Below, one piece after another: positions 1-9,405 of a DNA stretch of 64,000 nt; position 1 is the stretch's first letter, and each line of letters begins with the position of its first letter. A program made the position numbers and the translations under genes. The notes beneath the pieces are model-generated. The model saw only the letters and a list, made by a program, of their open reading frames with translations, did not search any database and was not told the DNA's origin. Source of the DNA: Roseivirga pacifica (GTDB lineage Bacteria > Bacteroidota > Bacteroidia > Cytophagales > Cyclobacteriaceae); NCBI RefSeq assembly GCF_900111145.1, contig NZ_FOIR01000001.1:441501-505500 (forward strand), written 5' to 3'.

Positions 1-1629
1 ATAAATTTCTCTTTTCTGAAAAGGAATTACCTCATTGAAATTGAGATCTAAAATCCCCTCTTCACCATTCTTTTCAGCCCAAATTCTGCCATTCGGTAAT
101 AGGTCTATATCTGTATACTCAAATGCCAGCGGTTCGTCTTTGCCTAAAAGAATAGCGTGTAACTGTTCAGGGTGAACCAAGGCTATTCCTTCTTCCTTTT
201 CAAGCCATAAATAGCTCTGCAGTGTGTCAATCTGCGAAAATTCATTTTCGAAATAAGGCACACCGTTTACCGTGGTTAGTCCATAAAAGCCATTATCGTA
301 AGTCCGAATAAAGCTGTTTGAAAGTACCGTGATTTCATCTTGTGGCGCCTCAATAATTACTTCGCCCGACTTATGAATGAGTATTTGTCCTTCTGCCTTT
401 TGGATTACTACCAATCCGTAACCTACATCTTCGGCACTGGTAAATTCGTCTTCGTAAATAGTGCGACCATTTCTGCCCTGAATGCGGCTATGTCCGTTAA
501 TTCTGCCATAAACAAAGTCGGTAAGAATAGGCTCGCACAAGTAGCTTTGCGGTAACTCCTTAAAGAAAGTAATCACCTTCACTTCGCCCTTAGCATCAAT
601 AAGGCTGTAGCGACCACTCTCAAACTTTGGCACCCAAAAACCAGCTTCTAACGATGCACTATTGGCCAGCGAATCCATTTGGCTGCCAATGCTAAAATGC
701 TCGAAGAATGTTTCCGAACCATATTGTTCTTTGTACAAATGGTAAACCCTGTTGGCAATTTTATCGGCTAAAGCGGTGCTTGGGTAGCGGTTCAAAAACT
801 GCACGTAGCTTTCAATAGTGTTAACTCCAGTAGTGGCGTTGAATATCTCCACTTCAATTTCATCGCGGTAAGGCGACTGCGGGTATTCTTCCAAAAAGTC
901 GATATAACTGTCTAGTGTTTTATCAGCTGTTAGGTCTTCATAAAGCAGCTTTTTGTGAAGGCTATCGGCAAGCGGATAGTCTTTTGCTTCTGGGTACTCC
1001 TCCATAAAAGACTCGTAGCTTTGCCATAGGTTAATACGCTGCGCGTCTTCAAATGCAATATGATCTCTTAAATCGATGGCTTGCGGCACCTGATTAGCAT
1101 CGGTATGCCTGTTTATAAAAACATTGTACTTGTCGATGGTGTGAATGGCCTTAACCTCTTCAAACTTTAAGGCATCAATTCTATCTTTTTGTGCCTCTAA
1201 ACTTACCGAGTCTGTTTTATACTCCTTTAAATCCTCAAGGTCTTTAGGGTCGCTAATAAGCTTTAGCTGGCTAATGGATTTTGTTACTGCCCAATAGGCC
1301 GTATCCACATTGTATGCGGTGTAGGTAGAATCTGAAAAAAGCTGGGCATACAAAGCGTAAGCCGCTGGGTTTAGGGTGTCCTTTTTTACGGCCTTATCCA
1401 AGTCCTCTCTGGCTTTATCCAAGTCTCCCTTTTCGTAATGACGGAACGCCCGCTTTGGAATGTCGATATTCCAAACCGTAAACAGGCTCGTCAAATACAC
1501 GGCAATTAGTAGCTTTCCCCTCAACGTCAAATCTTTAAGCGTGCAAAAATAATAATACGCAAAGCAAATGCCATTAACTAGCCCGTTAAAACTTGTTACA
1601 TCGGGTATAGTATTTGGTAGTAGCGGCAT
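1..1629 (-). CDS. TPR/WG-repeat-like protein, 3' end beyond window
   Basis: The reading frame stays open from the ATG at 1629 to the window edge, giving 543 codons with no stop, so the C-terminus is missing. A hydrophobic stretch near residues 38-52 could be a signal anchor. If so, a TTG around residue 35 is an alternative start. Residues about 60-300 are helical and TPR-like, with recurring EYP/RYP patterns such as YIDFLEEYPQSPYRDE and YVQFLNRYPSTALADK. From about residue 330 the protein changes to short beta-type repeats (GRYSLIDAKGEVKVITFF, NGEEGILDLNFNEVIPF) that resemble WG repeats with the signature residues worn away. It is probably an exported or membrane-anchored protein-interaction scaffold. 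The function is unknown. It is divergent from the TonB receptor at 1723 with a 93-base gap. Confidence 0.7.
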   Translation of the reverse strand, partial: MPLLPNTIPDVTSFNGLVNGICFAYYYFCTLKDLTLRGKLLIAVYLTSLFTVWNIDIPKRAFRHYEKGDLDKAREDLDKAVKKDTLNPAAYALYAQLFSDSTYTAYNVDTAYWAVTKSISQLKLISDPKDLEDLKEYKTDSVSLEAQKDRIDALKFEEVKAIHTIDKYNVFINRHTDANQVPQAIDLRDHIAFEDAQRINLWQSYESFMEEYPEAKDYPLADSLHKKLLYEDLTADKTLDSYIDFLEEYPQSPYRDEIEVEIFNATTGVNTIESYVQFLNRYPSTALADKIANRVYHLYKEQYGSETFFEHFSIGSQMDSLANSASLEAGFWVPKFESGRYSLIDAKGEVKVITFFKELPQSYLCEPILTDFVYGRINGHSRIQGRNGRTIYEDEFTSAEDVGYGLVVIQKAEGQILIHKSGEVIIEAPQDEITVLSNSFIRTYDNGFYGLTTVNGVPYFENEFSQIDTLQSYLWLEKEEGIALVHPEQLHAILLGKDEPLAFEYTDIDLLPNGRIWAEKNGEEGILDLNFNEVIPFQKREIY

Positions 1630-1722
1630 TCACACAATAAATTACCCCTTTGTATGATTAGCCAGCATAAGTTTTAACTGAAAAAGAGTATGTTACAGTA
1701 AGTTCATAATTAACGCGCTAAC

Positions 1723-4179
1723 ATGAACAAACGATTGCACGCTGTACTGACTGTACTACTTTTATCGCTGTGCCTTATTTTTTCCTTTTCAGTAAGGGCA
1801 CAAACCGAGGACACCCGAGTACTAATAGGTGACCCGAACAAAACCTCTACCGGGCGGGTGCTGGTAAAGGGCAAGGTATTGGGTAAAGAAGAGCGCTCAG
1901 GGCTTTTCTCGGCTACTGTAGCCGTAAAAAACACCAACATAGGTGTAATAACTACAGAAGACGGCAGTTTCGAATTCACCATAAATACAGGCTCCTACAC
2001 GCTTATTTTCCAGTTTTTGGGTAAACAATCGAAAACGATTCCAGTACAAATTGTTGGCAACGGAAGCATTGAGGTTACTTTGAAAGACGAGGTGACCGCC
2101 CTGCAGCAAGTAACCATTGAGGCTCAAGGAGAAGACCGAAACATAGCAGTGATTAATGCCGGGGTAAATCAATTGAGCATTAAAGAAATTGAAAGCCTGC
2201 CAACATTTATGGGCGAGGTTGATGTGATTAGCAGCTTAAAGGCACTGCCTGGCGTTGGCTCTGTTGGCGAAGGTGCCAGTGGGTTTAATGTGCGCGGGGG
2301 GCGAACAGATCAGAACCTGATTTTGCAAGATGGCGCCATACTCTTTAACGCCAACCATGTGTTAGGTTTCTTCTCATCTTTCAACCCAGATGCTACTGAT
2401 AATTTCACGCTGTATAAAGGCAATATGCCCGCAAATTATGGTGGCCGCGTTTCGTCTGTGCTAGATGTAAACATGAAGGAAGGCAACACAGAAAGGGTAA
2501 ATGTAAAAGGTGGCCTTGGGTTGGTGGCCAGTAGGCTATTGGCCGAAGGCCCTATTAACAAAGGCAGTACACGCTTTCTGGTGGCAGCAAGGGCATCCTA
2601 CTCCGATTGGGTTTTGAAGCAATCTAAGAACATAGATGTGGTAAACAGTAGTGCGCGTTTCCACGATGTGAACCTAAAACTCACCCAGAGGATAAACGCA
2701 TCGAACAGACTGAATTTGAGCTATTACAAAAGTGGCGATTACTTTAAATACACCGATGAATTTGGCTTCAGGTGGAACACCGATATTTTCAACCTAAACT
2801 GGCGCAGCGCCATTTCCGATAGGTTGGTCTCTTCCACAAGGGTGGTAAAGGGCGACTATCGAAGTCAGCTTTTTGATCCTTCTGGTGTAGATGCAGCCGA
2901 AGTCAACAATGGCGTAGACTATTGGCAGGCCAATCAGACGTTTTATTACAATGTATCTGAAAAGAACAACCTAACCTTTGGCGCAGACTACGTTCGGTAC
3001 GATTTGAAGGACGAAACCTCTACTCCACTTGGCGATAACTCAGGCATTGTGCCCGAAACAGTTGACAAAGAAAGTGGCAACGAGTATGCGCTTTTTATCA
3101 ATGATGAAATGGAAATAGGACAGCGATTGGGTGTATCGTTAGGCCTGCGCTATGCTTTCTTTCAAAATGTGGGGCCATACAATGTGTATCAATATGACCC
3201 AACAAAACCAATTTTGGTTGAGAACATTACAGATACCATTGCCTATGGAAAGGGCGATAAAATAAAATCGTATAGTGGTCTGGAACCGAGAATAGGCGTT
3301 CGCTATAAGTTCAATGAATCTACTTCGGTTAAGCTTAGCTTTAATCGAACACAGCAATTTATTCATACGCTATCCAACAGTGCTGCGGCAACACCTACTG
3401 ACGAACTACAGCTAAGCAACACCTACTTTAAACCGCTGATTAGTAATAACTACTCCATTGGTCTATTTAAAAACTATGCAGATAATAAATATGAGCTTTC
3501 GGCAGAGGTTTATTACAGGGCAATGGATAACCTGCTGGACTATAAGGATTTTGTGGATTTGTTAATGAACGACCATTTGGAAACGGATGTATTGGCCGGA
3601 AAGGGAAGGGCTTATGGGTTGGAGCTTTTCCTCAAAAAATCTAAGGGAGTACTCACTGGTTGGTTGGCCTACACGCTTGGTCGTACCGAAGTACAAATGG
3701 TTGGCGATGAGCCAGACGAAACCATTAACGATGGCGAATGGTACCCTGCCAACTTTGACAGAACTCATAGTTTCTCCTTTGTGTCTACCGTGCAGTTAAG
3801 AGGCTCAAGTTCTTTCAATTGGAATATTGTTTACAACACAGGCCGTCCCATTAATGCCATAGAGTCGAACTACAGAATTGATGGCACCATTATTCCTGAT
3901 TTCTCTGACCGCAATGCTTACCGCATTCCCGATTACTTCAGGGTTGACCTAAGCTTTACTTTTGGCAGAGATATTTTGAAAGCGGAATTGCGCGATAAGC
4001 TTGCCGATAGGCGATATAAGGGCACGCTTACAATTGGTATTTACAATGTGCTGGCCCGAAAGAATGCCTACTCTGTATTCTTTAAAAGACCAGACGATTT
4101 TGGTCTTTTGCCCCGACCGCACAGACTTACTGTACTCGGAGCTGCCTTCCCTACCTTAACCTATAACTTCCAATTCTGA
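1723..4179 (+). CDS. TonB-dependent outer-membrane receptor
   Basis: This 818-residue protein has a Sec signal peptide ending near SVRAQ. A carboxypeptidase-like regulatory domain follows (about 48-130, GKVLG...TTEDGSFEFTI), then a plug domain (about 165-275, including VRGGRTDQNLILQDGAI) and a beta-barrel that ends in the aromatic-terminated YNFQF. Such receptors import bulky ligands across the outer membrane using TonB-ExbBD energy. The next gene is a DUF4249 lipoprotein whose ATG overlaps this stop by one base. That pairing is common in Bacteroidota and suggests a two-part uptake complex. No STN domain is visible, so transcriptional signalling through FecR is unlikely. The substrate cannot be told from sequence. 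Confidence 0.92.
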   Translation: MNKRLHAVLTVLLLSLCLIFSFSVRAQTEDTRVLIGDPNKTSTGRVLVKGKVLGKEERSGLFSATVAVKNTNIGVITTEDGSFEFTINTGSYTLIFQFLGKQSKTIPVQIVGNGSIEVTLKDEVTALQQVTIEAQGEDRNIAVINAGVNQLSIKEIESLPTFMGEVDVISSLKALPGVGSVGEGASGFNVRGGRTDQNLILQDGAILFNANHVLGFFSSFNPDATDNFTLYKGNMPANYGGRVSSVLDVNMKEGNTERVNVKGGLGLVASRLLAEGPINKGSTRFLVAARASYSDWVLKQSKNIDVVNSSARFHDVNLKLTQRINASNRLNLSYYKSGDYFKYTDEFGFRWNTDIFNLNWRSAISDRLVSSTRVVKGDYRSQLFDPSGVDAAEVNNGVDYWQANQTFYYNVSEKNNLTFGADYVRYDLKDETSTPLGDNSGIVPETVDKESGNEYALFINDEMEIGQRLGVSLGLRYAFFQNVGPYNVYQYDPTKPILVENITDTIAYGKGDKIKSYSGLEPRIGVRYKFNESTSVKLSFNRTQQFIHTLSNSAAATPTDELQLSNTYFKPLISNNYSIGLFKNYADNKYELSAEVYYRAMDNLLDYKDFVDLLMNDHLETDVLAGKGRAYGLELFLKKSKGVLTGWLAYTLGRTEVQMVGDEPDETINDGEWYPANFDRTHSFSFVSTVQLRGSSSFNWNIVYNTGRPINAIESNYRIDGTIIPDFSDRNAYRIPDYFRVDLSFTFGRDILKAELRDKLADRRYKGTLTIGIYNVLARKNAYSVFFKRPDDFGLLPRPHRLTVLGAAFPTLTYNFQF

Positions 4180-5294
4180 TGCATAAAAAGTACATATTCA
4201 TTTACGCTTTGGCCCTTATACTAATGGCTGTTGGTTGCACTCAGGTAATAGACTTGGACACAGATGAGGTAGGCGGAAAACTGGTGATCTTTGGCCGCGT
4301 GAGCAATAGTTCTGTAGGCAATACCGTAACTGTTACGCGCACACAACCCAATGGAGAAGATCCTTTGCCAATAGAAAGTGCCCGTGTATTGATTTTCGAC
4401 CAACAAGACAATGCCGCCCAACTCAACTACATTGGCAATGGCATTTACGAATTACCCTATGGCGTGTTGAACCAACAAGTGGGCAGCCAATTTAGGTTAG
4501 AAGTAAACATAGATGGTGCTACTTATACAAGCCCCTTGCAACAAATGCCTGAGTTAGTCGGGCAAGACGATGTTTCTTGGGAGCGCATAGAGCACACCAC
4601 TATTTCCTCTACCGGAGTTACTGTGGTTAGAGACGCCATCAGGGTTACAGCTAGCACCAATATTTATAATAAACCGAACGAATTCTTTTTGCGCTGGCAT
4701 GTAGAAGAAACCTATCCGTTAGTTGGAGCATCACTGCCTAATAGCCATTTTCCTTTTTATACCCCCATGGTTTGCTATGCCGAAATTCCGCTAAATCAGC
4801 AGGAAATAATGCTGCTAGACGGAACCGAAGTTAGACCAGATTTTATCGCTCCGCGCGAAATGGCCATTCGTTTCTTAGACTATACTTTCGATAGAAAGCA
4901 CTATTTCAGCGTAATTCAATCTTCCATTACCAAAGAGGCACACGAATATTGGAGTCGGGTGAATACCATTACCGCACGGTCGGGATCCATATTTGATATT
5001 CCGCCCGCTTCTGTCCCTGGCAACATTACCAGTTCCGATCCAAACGAGAATGTGCTGGGCTTTTTTGAGGTGATTGCGCTAGATACCGCCCGCACATTGG
5101 TAACCAACGATGACCTGAATATTTTCTTTGAAAGACCCTGCCAAACCACTGGCTCAGAAATGTACCGCAGAATTACCAGTGTGCCTTACATGTGCCCATC
5201 TTGTTTGGTTGATGAGAAGATACTTCCCGAAGTTTGCATATTTTGCGACCGACAACCATACCACAGCCAACAGCGGCCGAGCTATTTCGAATGA
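4179..5294 (+). CDS. DUF4249 family lipoprotein, receptor partner
   Basis: This 371-residue protein has a lipoprotein signal with a lipobox cysteine at about residue 20 (LILMAVGC). The family-typical start of the mature part follows (TQVIDLDTDEVGGKLVIFGRV). The N-terminal half looks like an Ig-like beta domain with a G-N-G-I-Y-E-L element. The rest matches the DUF4249 pattern of a surface lipoprotein encoded directly downstream of a TonB receptor, here with a one-base overlap. By analogy with SusD-type partners it may cap the receptor, but the role of DUF4249 is unproven. The C-terminus is unusually rich in cysteine: five Cys lie in about 45 residues, including CPSC and CIFC. The frame ends inside the overlapping start of the HTH gene. 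Confidence 0.85.
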   Translation: MHKKYIFIYALALILMAVGCTQVIDLDTDEVGGKLVIFGRVSNSSVGNTVTVTRTQPNGEDPLPIESARVLIFDQQDNAAQLNYIGNGIYELPYGVLNQQVGSQFRLEVNIDGATYTSPLQQMPELVGQDDVSWERIEHTTISSTGVTVVRDAIRVTASTNIYNKPNEFFLRWHVEETYPLVGASLPNSHFPFYTPMVCYAEIPLNQQEIMLLDGTEVRPDFIAPREMAIRFLDYTFDRKHYFSVIQSSITKEAHEYWSRVNTITARSGSIFDIPPASVPGNITSSDPNENVLGFFEVIALDTARTLVTNDDLNIFFERPCQTTGSEMYRRITSVPYMCPSCLVDEKILPEVCIFCDRQPYHSQQRPSYFE

Positions 5295-5617
5295 GTATTA
5301 ATACACGTGTTGCCTGGTTAATTCAGGATTTTGGAGACAGCGAAAATGCATTTGCAAAGCGACTGGAGGTTTCCAGCTCCGTTATGTTCAATATTGTTAA
5401 CCCTAAAGGAAGGTTGAGCTACCCGAGTGGCCCCGTATTGGAAAAACTGTTGGCATTGGAAAAAGACGGTCAGAAAATTTCAGCCGAATGGTTAATGCGT
5501 GGTGAAGGCGAGCCTTACATTTCAAATCATCAACAAGCTATTGCTTCGCCTCAAGAAGCGCTAGAATACCTGAGGCTTACCATAGAGGAGTTACAAAAAA
5601 ACTCGAAAAGTGAATAA
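5291..5617 (+). CDS. Small helix-turn-helix (XRE/phage repressor-like) protein
   Basis: The protein has 108 residues. The ATG at 5291 forms an ATGA overlap with the stop of the DUF4249 gene, so translation is probably coupled. A longer frame from 5234 would run deep into the lipoprotein gene and is unlikely. Residues about 8-70 fit a lambda-repressor-like HTH (AFAKRLEVSSSVMFNIVNPK). The C-terminal element EWLMRGEGEPY matches the conserved WL-x-x-GEGE ending of Bacteroidota XRE-type regulators. The tail is a short helix (EALEYLRLTIEELQK) that could dimerise. Co-transcription with the receptor suggests local control, but its target is not evident. Confidence 0.8.
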   Translation: MSINTRVAWLIQDFGDSENAFAKRLEVSSSVMFNIVNPKGRLSYPSGPVLEKLLALEKDGQKISAEWLMRGEGEPYISNHQQAIASPQEALEYLRLTIEELQKNSKSE

Positions 5618-5655
5618 TATTTTACTTCTGGCTTCTCTAAAGCAGGCTTTATTAA

Positions 5656-5663
5656 TATTTTTG
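5656..5663 (+). promoter_or_regulatory. Bacteroidota -7 box upstream of DUF4920 gene
   Basis: TATTTTTG matches the TAnnTTTG consensus exactly and ends 17 bases before the ATG at 5681. No good TTG lies at -33, so only half of the promoter is convincing. Confidence 0.5.
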
Positions 5664-5680
5664 AGGAAAACACGAGAACA

Positions 5681-6169
5681 ATGAGAAACTTACTTTTTAT
5701 AGCAATTATTGCAACGATTTTTAGCTGTCAGCAAGAAAAGTCTGAAGGCACTTTGGTAGGCAAGTATGGTGAAGAAATCACTACAGAGGGTGTAATTACC
5801 CCGTCAGAAATGCTAGCCAAGCTTGAGCAGGCCGACTCGGTAAACGTAAAAGTGAAAGGCGAAATTACAGCCACATGCGCTATGAAGGGCTGCTGGATGA
5901 ACCTAGTAATGCCTGATGGTGAAGAAATGCGCGTAACCTTTAAGGATTACGGTTTCTTTGTACCAAGCGAAGGTATGGAGGGTAATGTAGCCATTATTGA
6001 TGGCATACTAACCAAAACCATTACCGATGTAGAGACACTTCGCCATTATGCGGAAGATGCCGGCAAACCACAAGAAGAAATAGAGCAGATTACAGAAGAT
6101 AAGGAAGAGCTTGCCTTTGTAGCCAATGGCGTAATCATTTACGACATTACCGAAGAAACAACGGAGTAA
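5681..6169 (+). CDS. DUF4920 lipoprotein
   Basis: This 162-residue protein has a very short lipoprotein signal with the lipid-attachment Cys at residue 16 (IIATIFSC). The core from about residue 45 to 125 carries the DUF4920 hallmark CAMKGCWMNL, two cysteines spaced CxxxxC before W-M. An OB-like beta region ends FVANGVIIYD. Members are small periplasm-side lipoproteins of unknown biochemical function, and the cysteine pair suggests metal or redox chemistry. The gene stands alone, with a good -7 box upstream and a strong terminator just downstream. Confidence 0.85.
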   Translation: MRNLLFIAIIATIFSCQQEKSEGTLVGKYGEEITTEGVITPSEMLAKLEQADSVNVKVKGEITATCAMKGCWMNLVMPDGEEMRVTFKDYGFFVPSEGMEGNVAIIDGILTKTITDVETLRHYAEDAGKPQEEIEQITEDKEELAFVANGVIIYDITEETTE

Positions 6170-6189
6170 GACCTGCCTGAAGAAACTCT

Positions 6190-6222
6190 AAGCCGACATT
6201 TTTTTAAGTGTCGGCTTTTTTT
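6190..6222 (+). terminator. Rho-independent terminator after DUF4920 gene
   Basis: A nine-base stem, aagccgaca paired with tgtcggctt, encloses a T-rich loop and runs straight into a T tract. It lies 20 bases past the stop at 6169. Confidence 0.88.
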
Positions 6223-6314
6223 GTGCAACCCTTTATGAGTTTTCAACATCTTTTAGCTGTTTGATGTAACGAAGCACGTTTACATCGGTCTAACATATTA
6301 AACACTAATTGGTC

Positions 6315-7040
6315 ATGAAAACTCAAAAAACAATCAAATCACTTTTAACCATTTTCGCATTCAGTTTGCTCTTTGCCTTTAGTGCAAAAGCACAAAACAC
6401 GGTTGATGCCAATGAAATTATAGCTGCCATTAAAGCAGGAAAAGATGTGAGCTATGAAAACGTAACTGTAAAGGGAGCTCTAGACTTTACCTTTATGGAC
6501 GAAAAGAAAGAAGACCTGCCTACCAGAAGAAGATGGTGGAGAGATGGTGGGGACAACACCGTGAACGAATGGATAGAGTCGCGCGTGAGCTTTAAGAACG
6601 TAACTTTTGAAGATGACGTAATCGCTTACTATCACGATAATCGCTCAGAGTACACTTTTACTGCCGACTTTGAAAAAGAGGTGACTTTCGAGAACTGTAC
6701 CTTCGAGCGCAACGCTATGTTTAAGTACTCTACCTTCGAGGAAAACGCTTCTTTTGCTGGGTCCAAATTCAACGATGACAACACCTTTAAGTACGCGGAA
6801 TTCGAGCGCAGCGCTGACTTCTCTAATACTTACTTTGACGATGATGCCATTTTCAAATACACCGAATTCAGAGATGGCGCCAACTTTACCGCAGCTAAAT
6901 TCGATGGTTCTTTGGATATGAAATACACTAAAATCCGTGGTGACTTCGAATCGAAAGGAATGAACGTTCGTTGGGACCTAATCACAAAATACGCAGAAGT
7001 AAATGGCAGAAGCTTTAACCGCGCTTTACTTGACAACTAA
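6315..7040 (+). CDS. Exported pentapeptide-repeat-like protein
   Basis: The protein has 241 residues from the ATG at 6315. A TTG six bases earlier is less likely. The signal peptide ends at SAKAQ. From about residue 85 onward a ten-residue periodicity is obvious: F at every fifth position in steps such as FENCTFERNAMFKYSTFEEN and FKYAEFERSADFSNTYFDDD. This is the layout of the F-centred pentapeptide family, which folds into a right-handed quadrilateral beta-helix. The segment before the repeats includes a basic patch, RRRWWRDGG. Unlike the cytoplasmic topoisomerase-protecting members, this one is exported. Its role is unknown. It is monocistronic, with terminators on both sides. Confidence 0.8.
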   Translation: MKTQKTIKSLLTIFAFSLLFAFSAKAQNTVDANEIIAAIKAGKDVSYENVTVKGALDFTFMDEKKEDLPTRRRWWRDGGDNTVNEWIESRVSFKNVTFEDDVIAYYHDNRSEYTFTADFEKEVTFENCTFERNAMFKYSTFEENASFAGSKFNDDNTFKYAEFERSADFSNTYFDDDAIFKYTEFRDGANFTAAKFDGSLDMKYTKIRGDFESKGMNVRWDLITKYAEVNGRSFNRALLDN

Positions 7041-7068
7041 ACTAAGTTACCTATAGATACAACCGACA

Positions 7069-7095
7069 GGGCCGTTCTTAGAGCGGCCTTTTCTT
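7069..7095 (+). terminator. Terminator between pentapeptide-like and radical SAM genes
   Basis: A ggccg/cggcc stem with a nine-base loop is followed by ttttcttttt. It lies between the plus-strand stop at 7040 and the minus-strand stop at 7110 and mainly serves the plus strand. Confidence 0.75.
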
Positions 7096-7109
7096 TTTGC
7101 CGAAGTGTA

Positions 7110-8132
7110 CTAAGCCCAAACCTCAGTGCCTTCAGAGCAGTTTTTACAAATTTCAATTTCGCTGCGAGAGCGGATAAGCGCCTGGCGGAAGTTGCGGTAA
7201 GAGGATCCTTTCCAAACAGCCTTAAAAGAAGTTTCGCTCATTTCGCCCAATTGATGATGTGCATCTTTATCAAAGCAGCAGGGCACCACTTTGCCGTCCC
7301 AGGTGATTACGCAAGAATGCCACATTTTCCAGCAGTGATTAACCAAACGATTTTTAATAGCCCACTTTCCAGATTTTAACTGTTTGTAGCGGCTGTATTT
7401 TTCGATTGTCGGAATAAGCTCTGAGCCATCTTCATAATCGTAGATCTGCGCGGTTTTAAAGGCTACTTCATCAACCCCTAGCTCGTCTGCCAACTTTTTC
7501 ACATCCTCTAACTGGTGCTCATTCGGCTTCACAACCAAATACTGAAAGATGATGTGTGGCGTTCTCGACTTTAGCTCCTTTTTCCACTTCACCACATTTT
7601 TCGTTCCTTCAATCACCTTTGCTAGTTTTCCTCCCTTGCGATATTGCTCGTACACATCTTGTGTAGTTCCATCAATAGAGATAATGAGCCTATCCAGGCC
7701 AGAAGCCACCGTTTTTCTAGCTACATCATCATTCAAATAATGCGCGTTGGTAGAAGTAGCGGTATAAATCTTTCGTTTGTTGGCGTAAGCCACATGTTCT
7801 AAAAATTTAGGGTTCAAATAGGGTTCACCCTGAAAATAGAAAATGAGGTAAGTAAGCCGTGGCGCCAGTTCATCTATTACCTGTTCATAAACCTTATCAT
7901 TCAGCATGCCCGTGGGGCGCGAAAACTGCCTCAGTCCGCTGGGGCATTCGGGGCAGCGCAAGTTGCAGCTGGTGGTAGGTTCTAGCGAAATACTGGTGGG
8001 CATACCATAGTGAATCGGGCGTCTCAAAGCCTTGGAAAGGTAGTAGCTGCCTACCAACTGCAGCATGTTCCAAAAACGGAGCGGGCTCAGTTTGCTAGCG
8101 TAGTTTAGTCCGTCTTTCCAATTGCGATTCAC
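7110..8132 (-). CDS. Radical SAM/SPASM domain enzyme
   Basis: The protein has 340 residues. The radical SAM cluster motif CNLRCPEC (CxxxCxxC) has its Cys at 56, 60 and 63, and the TIM-barrel elements FYFQGEPYLN and LIISIDGTTQDVYE follow. A SPASM domain from about 270 to 335 carries the auxiliary-cluster cysteines (HCWKMWHSC, VPCC, ICKNC). SPASM enzymes often modify peptides or mature cofactors, but this type is also common as a lone gene in Bacteroidota. No precursor peptide or partner maturase lies nearby, so the substrate is open. An N-terminal helical extension of about 45 residues precedes the barrel. It is transcribed divergently from the DUF4105 gene with an 87-base gap. Confidence 0.88.
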   Translation of the reverse strand: MNRNWKDGLNYASKLSPLRFWNMLQLVGSYYLSKALRRPIHYGMPTSISLEPTTSCNLRCPECPSGLRQFSRPTGMLNDKVYEQVIDELAPRLTYLIFYFQGEPYLNPKFLEHVAYANKRKIYTATSTNAHYLNDDVARKTVASGLDRLIISIDGTTQDVYEQYRKGGKLAKVIEGTKNVVKWKKELKSRTPHIIFQYLVVKPNEHQLEDVKKLADELGVDEVAFKTAQIYDYEDGSELIPTIEKYSRYKQLKSGKWAIKNRLVNHCWKMWHSCVITWDGKVVPCCFDKDAHHQLGEMSETSFKAVWKGSSYRNFRQALIRSRSEIEICKNCSEGTEVWA

Positions 8133-8219
8133 AGCGACAAGTTACGCCCGCGACTTTGGGCTACAAAATTGCACCACCTTTTTGACCTTCGTTTTTTGTA
8201 AAACAATTAGTTTTGGTGG

Positions 8220-9395
8220 ATGAAGCAAATCGTATGTCTATTGTTGCTCTTGCTTGGCTTTCAGGCACAAGCGCAGTACCCCACACTTTCTGAAGATGCT
8301 GAGGTGAGCCTAATTACCATTGGGCCGGGAAAATATCTGTACGATTGCTTTGGGCACAGTGCGTTCAGGATAAAAGATCCGGCCTTGGGGTTAGATCGCG
8401 CCTATAATTATGGCTCTTACGACTCTTTCGAGGAAGGATTTTATGTGAAATTCGCCATGGGGAATGCCGACTATAAACTGGCAACCACTGATTTTGATCG
8501 GTTTCTCTATGTTTATGAATACCAAAACCGTTGGGTTAAGGAGCAAGTGCTGGATATAACTGCGGAAGAGAAGCAGGCGATTTTCAACTTTTTGGAAACA
8601 AACCGCCAGCCGGAAAACATGTACTACCGCTACGATCAGTTTTACGATAACTGTGCCACCAAACTGCGCGATGTGGTAAAAGATGTGCTGGGCGATAAGC
8701 TGGTTTTTCACGATGACTTTTTGACTGAAGAAGCCACACTGCGCGATTTGGTAGACGAAAATGCTTTTAATCACCCATGGTGGGACTTGGGTATCGACAT
8801 TGGTTTGGGCAATTTGGTTGATAAGAAAGCCAGTATTGAAGACCGCATGTATTTGCCCGATTATGTGCATTCGGCCTACGAGCACGCAACCATTACCCGC
8901 AATGGCTCTGAGCGACTAGCAATAAAATACGCAAGAGACCTCAACACCACCGATTTTTACGAGCAGCGCAAAGACACGCTCGATCCTTGGATAGTGTTTA
9001 CCGTTTTATCCATTTTAGTAATTGCTCTCACCTTACGCGATTACCTGAAAAAGCAGCGCAGCCGAGCAGTCGACTTCTCCATTTTCTTTGTTACTGGTTT
9101 GGTAGGCACCCTGGTGGTTTTTCTTTGGTTTGGCACCCACCATACCACCACGGTAAACAACATGAACATCCTTTGGGCATTTATGCCGAACATTGTGGTT
9201 GCATTCTTTTTACTAAAAAGAACCCCACCTGTTTGGGCACGCGTTTATAGCCGATTTTTGGTGATTCTGCTAGTGGCTATGGCCATTGTGTGGATTACCC
9301 GTTTTCAGGTATTCAATATTGGCATGCTACCACTAATGGTCATGTTTGCCTTCCGCTATGTGTTTTTATGGCAACAAGGTTTGGCTAGGAAATAG
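8220..9395 (+). CDS. DUF4105 (Lnb N-terminal periplasmic domain) membrane protein
   Basis: This 391-residue protein has a signal peptide ending QAQAQ. The DUF4105 domain (about 25-190) includes LYDCFGHSAFRI, NYGSYDSF and the FYDNCATKLRD motif. The conserved H, N and C residues suggest a papain/NlpC-like hydrolase site. Five hydrophobic helices follow from about residue 255 to the end (WIVFTVLSILVIALTL onwards). A TAGTTTTG box at 8208-8215 sits almost on the ATG, so the transcript may be nearly leaderless. The catalytic domain probably faces the periplasm. The substrate is not known. Confidence 0.83.
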   Translation: MKQIVCLLLLLLGFQAQAQYPTLSEDAEVSLITIGPGKYLYDCFGHSAFRIKDPALGLDRAYNYGSYDSFEEGFYVKFAMGNADYKLATTDFDRFLYVYEYQNRWVKEQVLDITAEEKQAIFNFLETNRQPENMYYRYDQFYDNCATKLRDVVKDVLGDKLVFHDDFLTEEATLRDLVDENAFNHPWWDLGIDIGLGNLVDKKASIEDRMYLPDYVHSAYEHATITRNGSERLAIKYARDLNTTDFYEQRKDTLDPWIVFTVLSILVIALTLRDYLKKQRSRAVDFSIFFVTGLVGTLVVFLWFGTHHTTTVNNMNILWAFMPNIVVAFFLLKRTPPVWARVYSRFLVILLVAMAIVWITRFQVFNIGMLPLMVMFAFRYVFLWQQGLARK

Positions 9396-9405
9396 AAATT
9401 CAAAT

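Noticed and set aside
340-555. Plus-strand open frame inside the first kilobase
   Set aside because: It lies wholly within the long minus-strand frame 1-1629, which has coherent TPR and WG-like sequence; this one has no recognisable protein character.
5234-5290. Upstream extension of the HTH gene
   Set aside because: It would overlap the DUF4249 coding end by 61 bases. The ATGA overlap at 5291 is the usual coupled start.
8391-8885. 164-residue minus-strand frame in the DUF4105 gene
   Set aside because: It is a shadow of the plus-strand DUF4105 gene, with no start context and no family resemblance.
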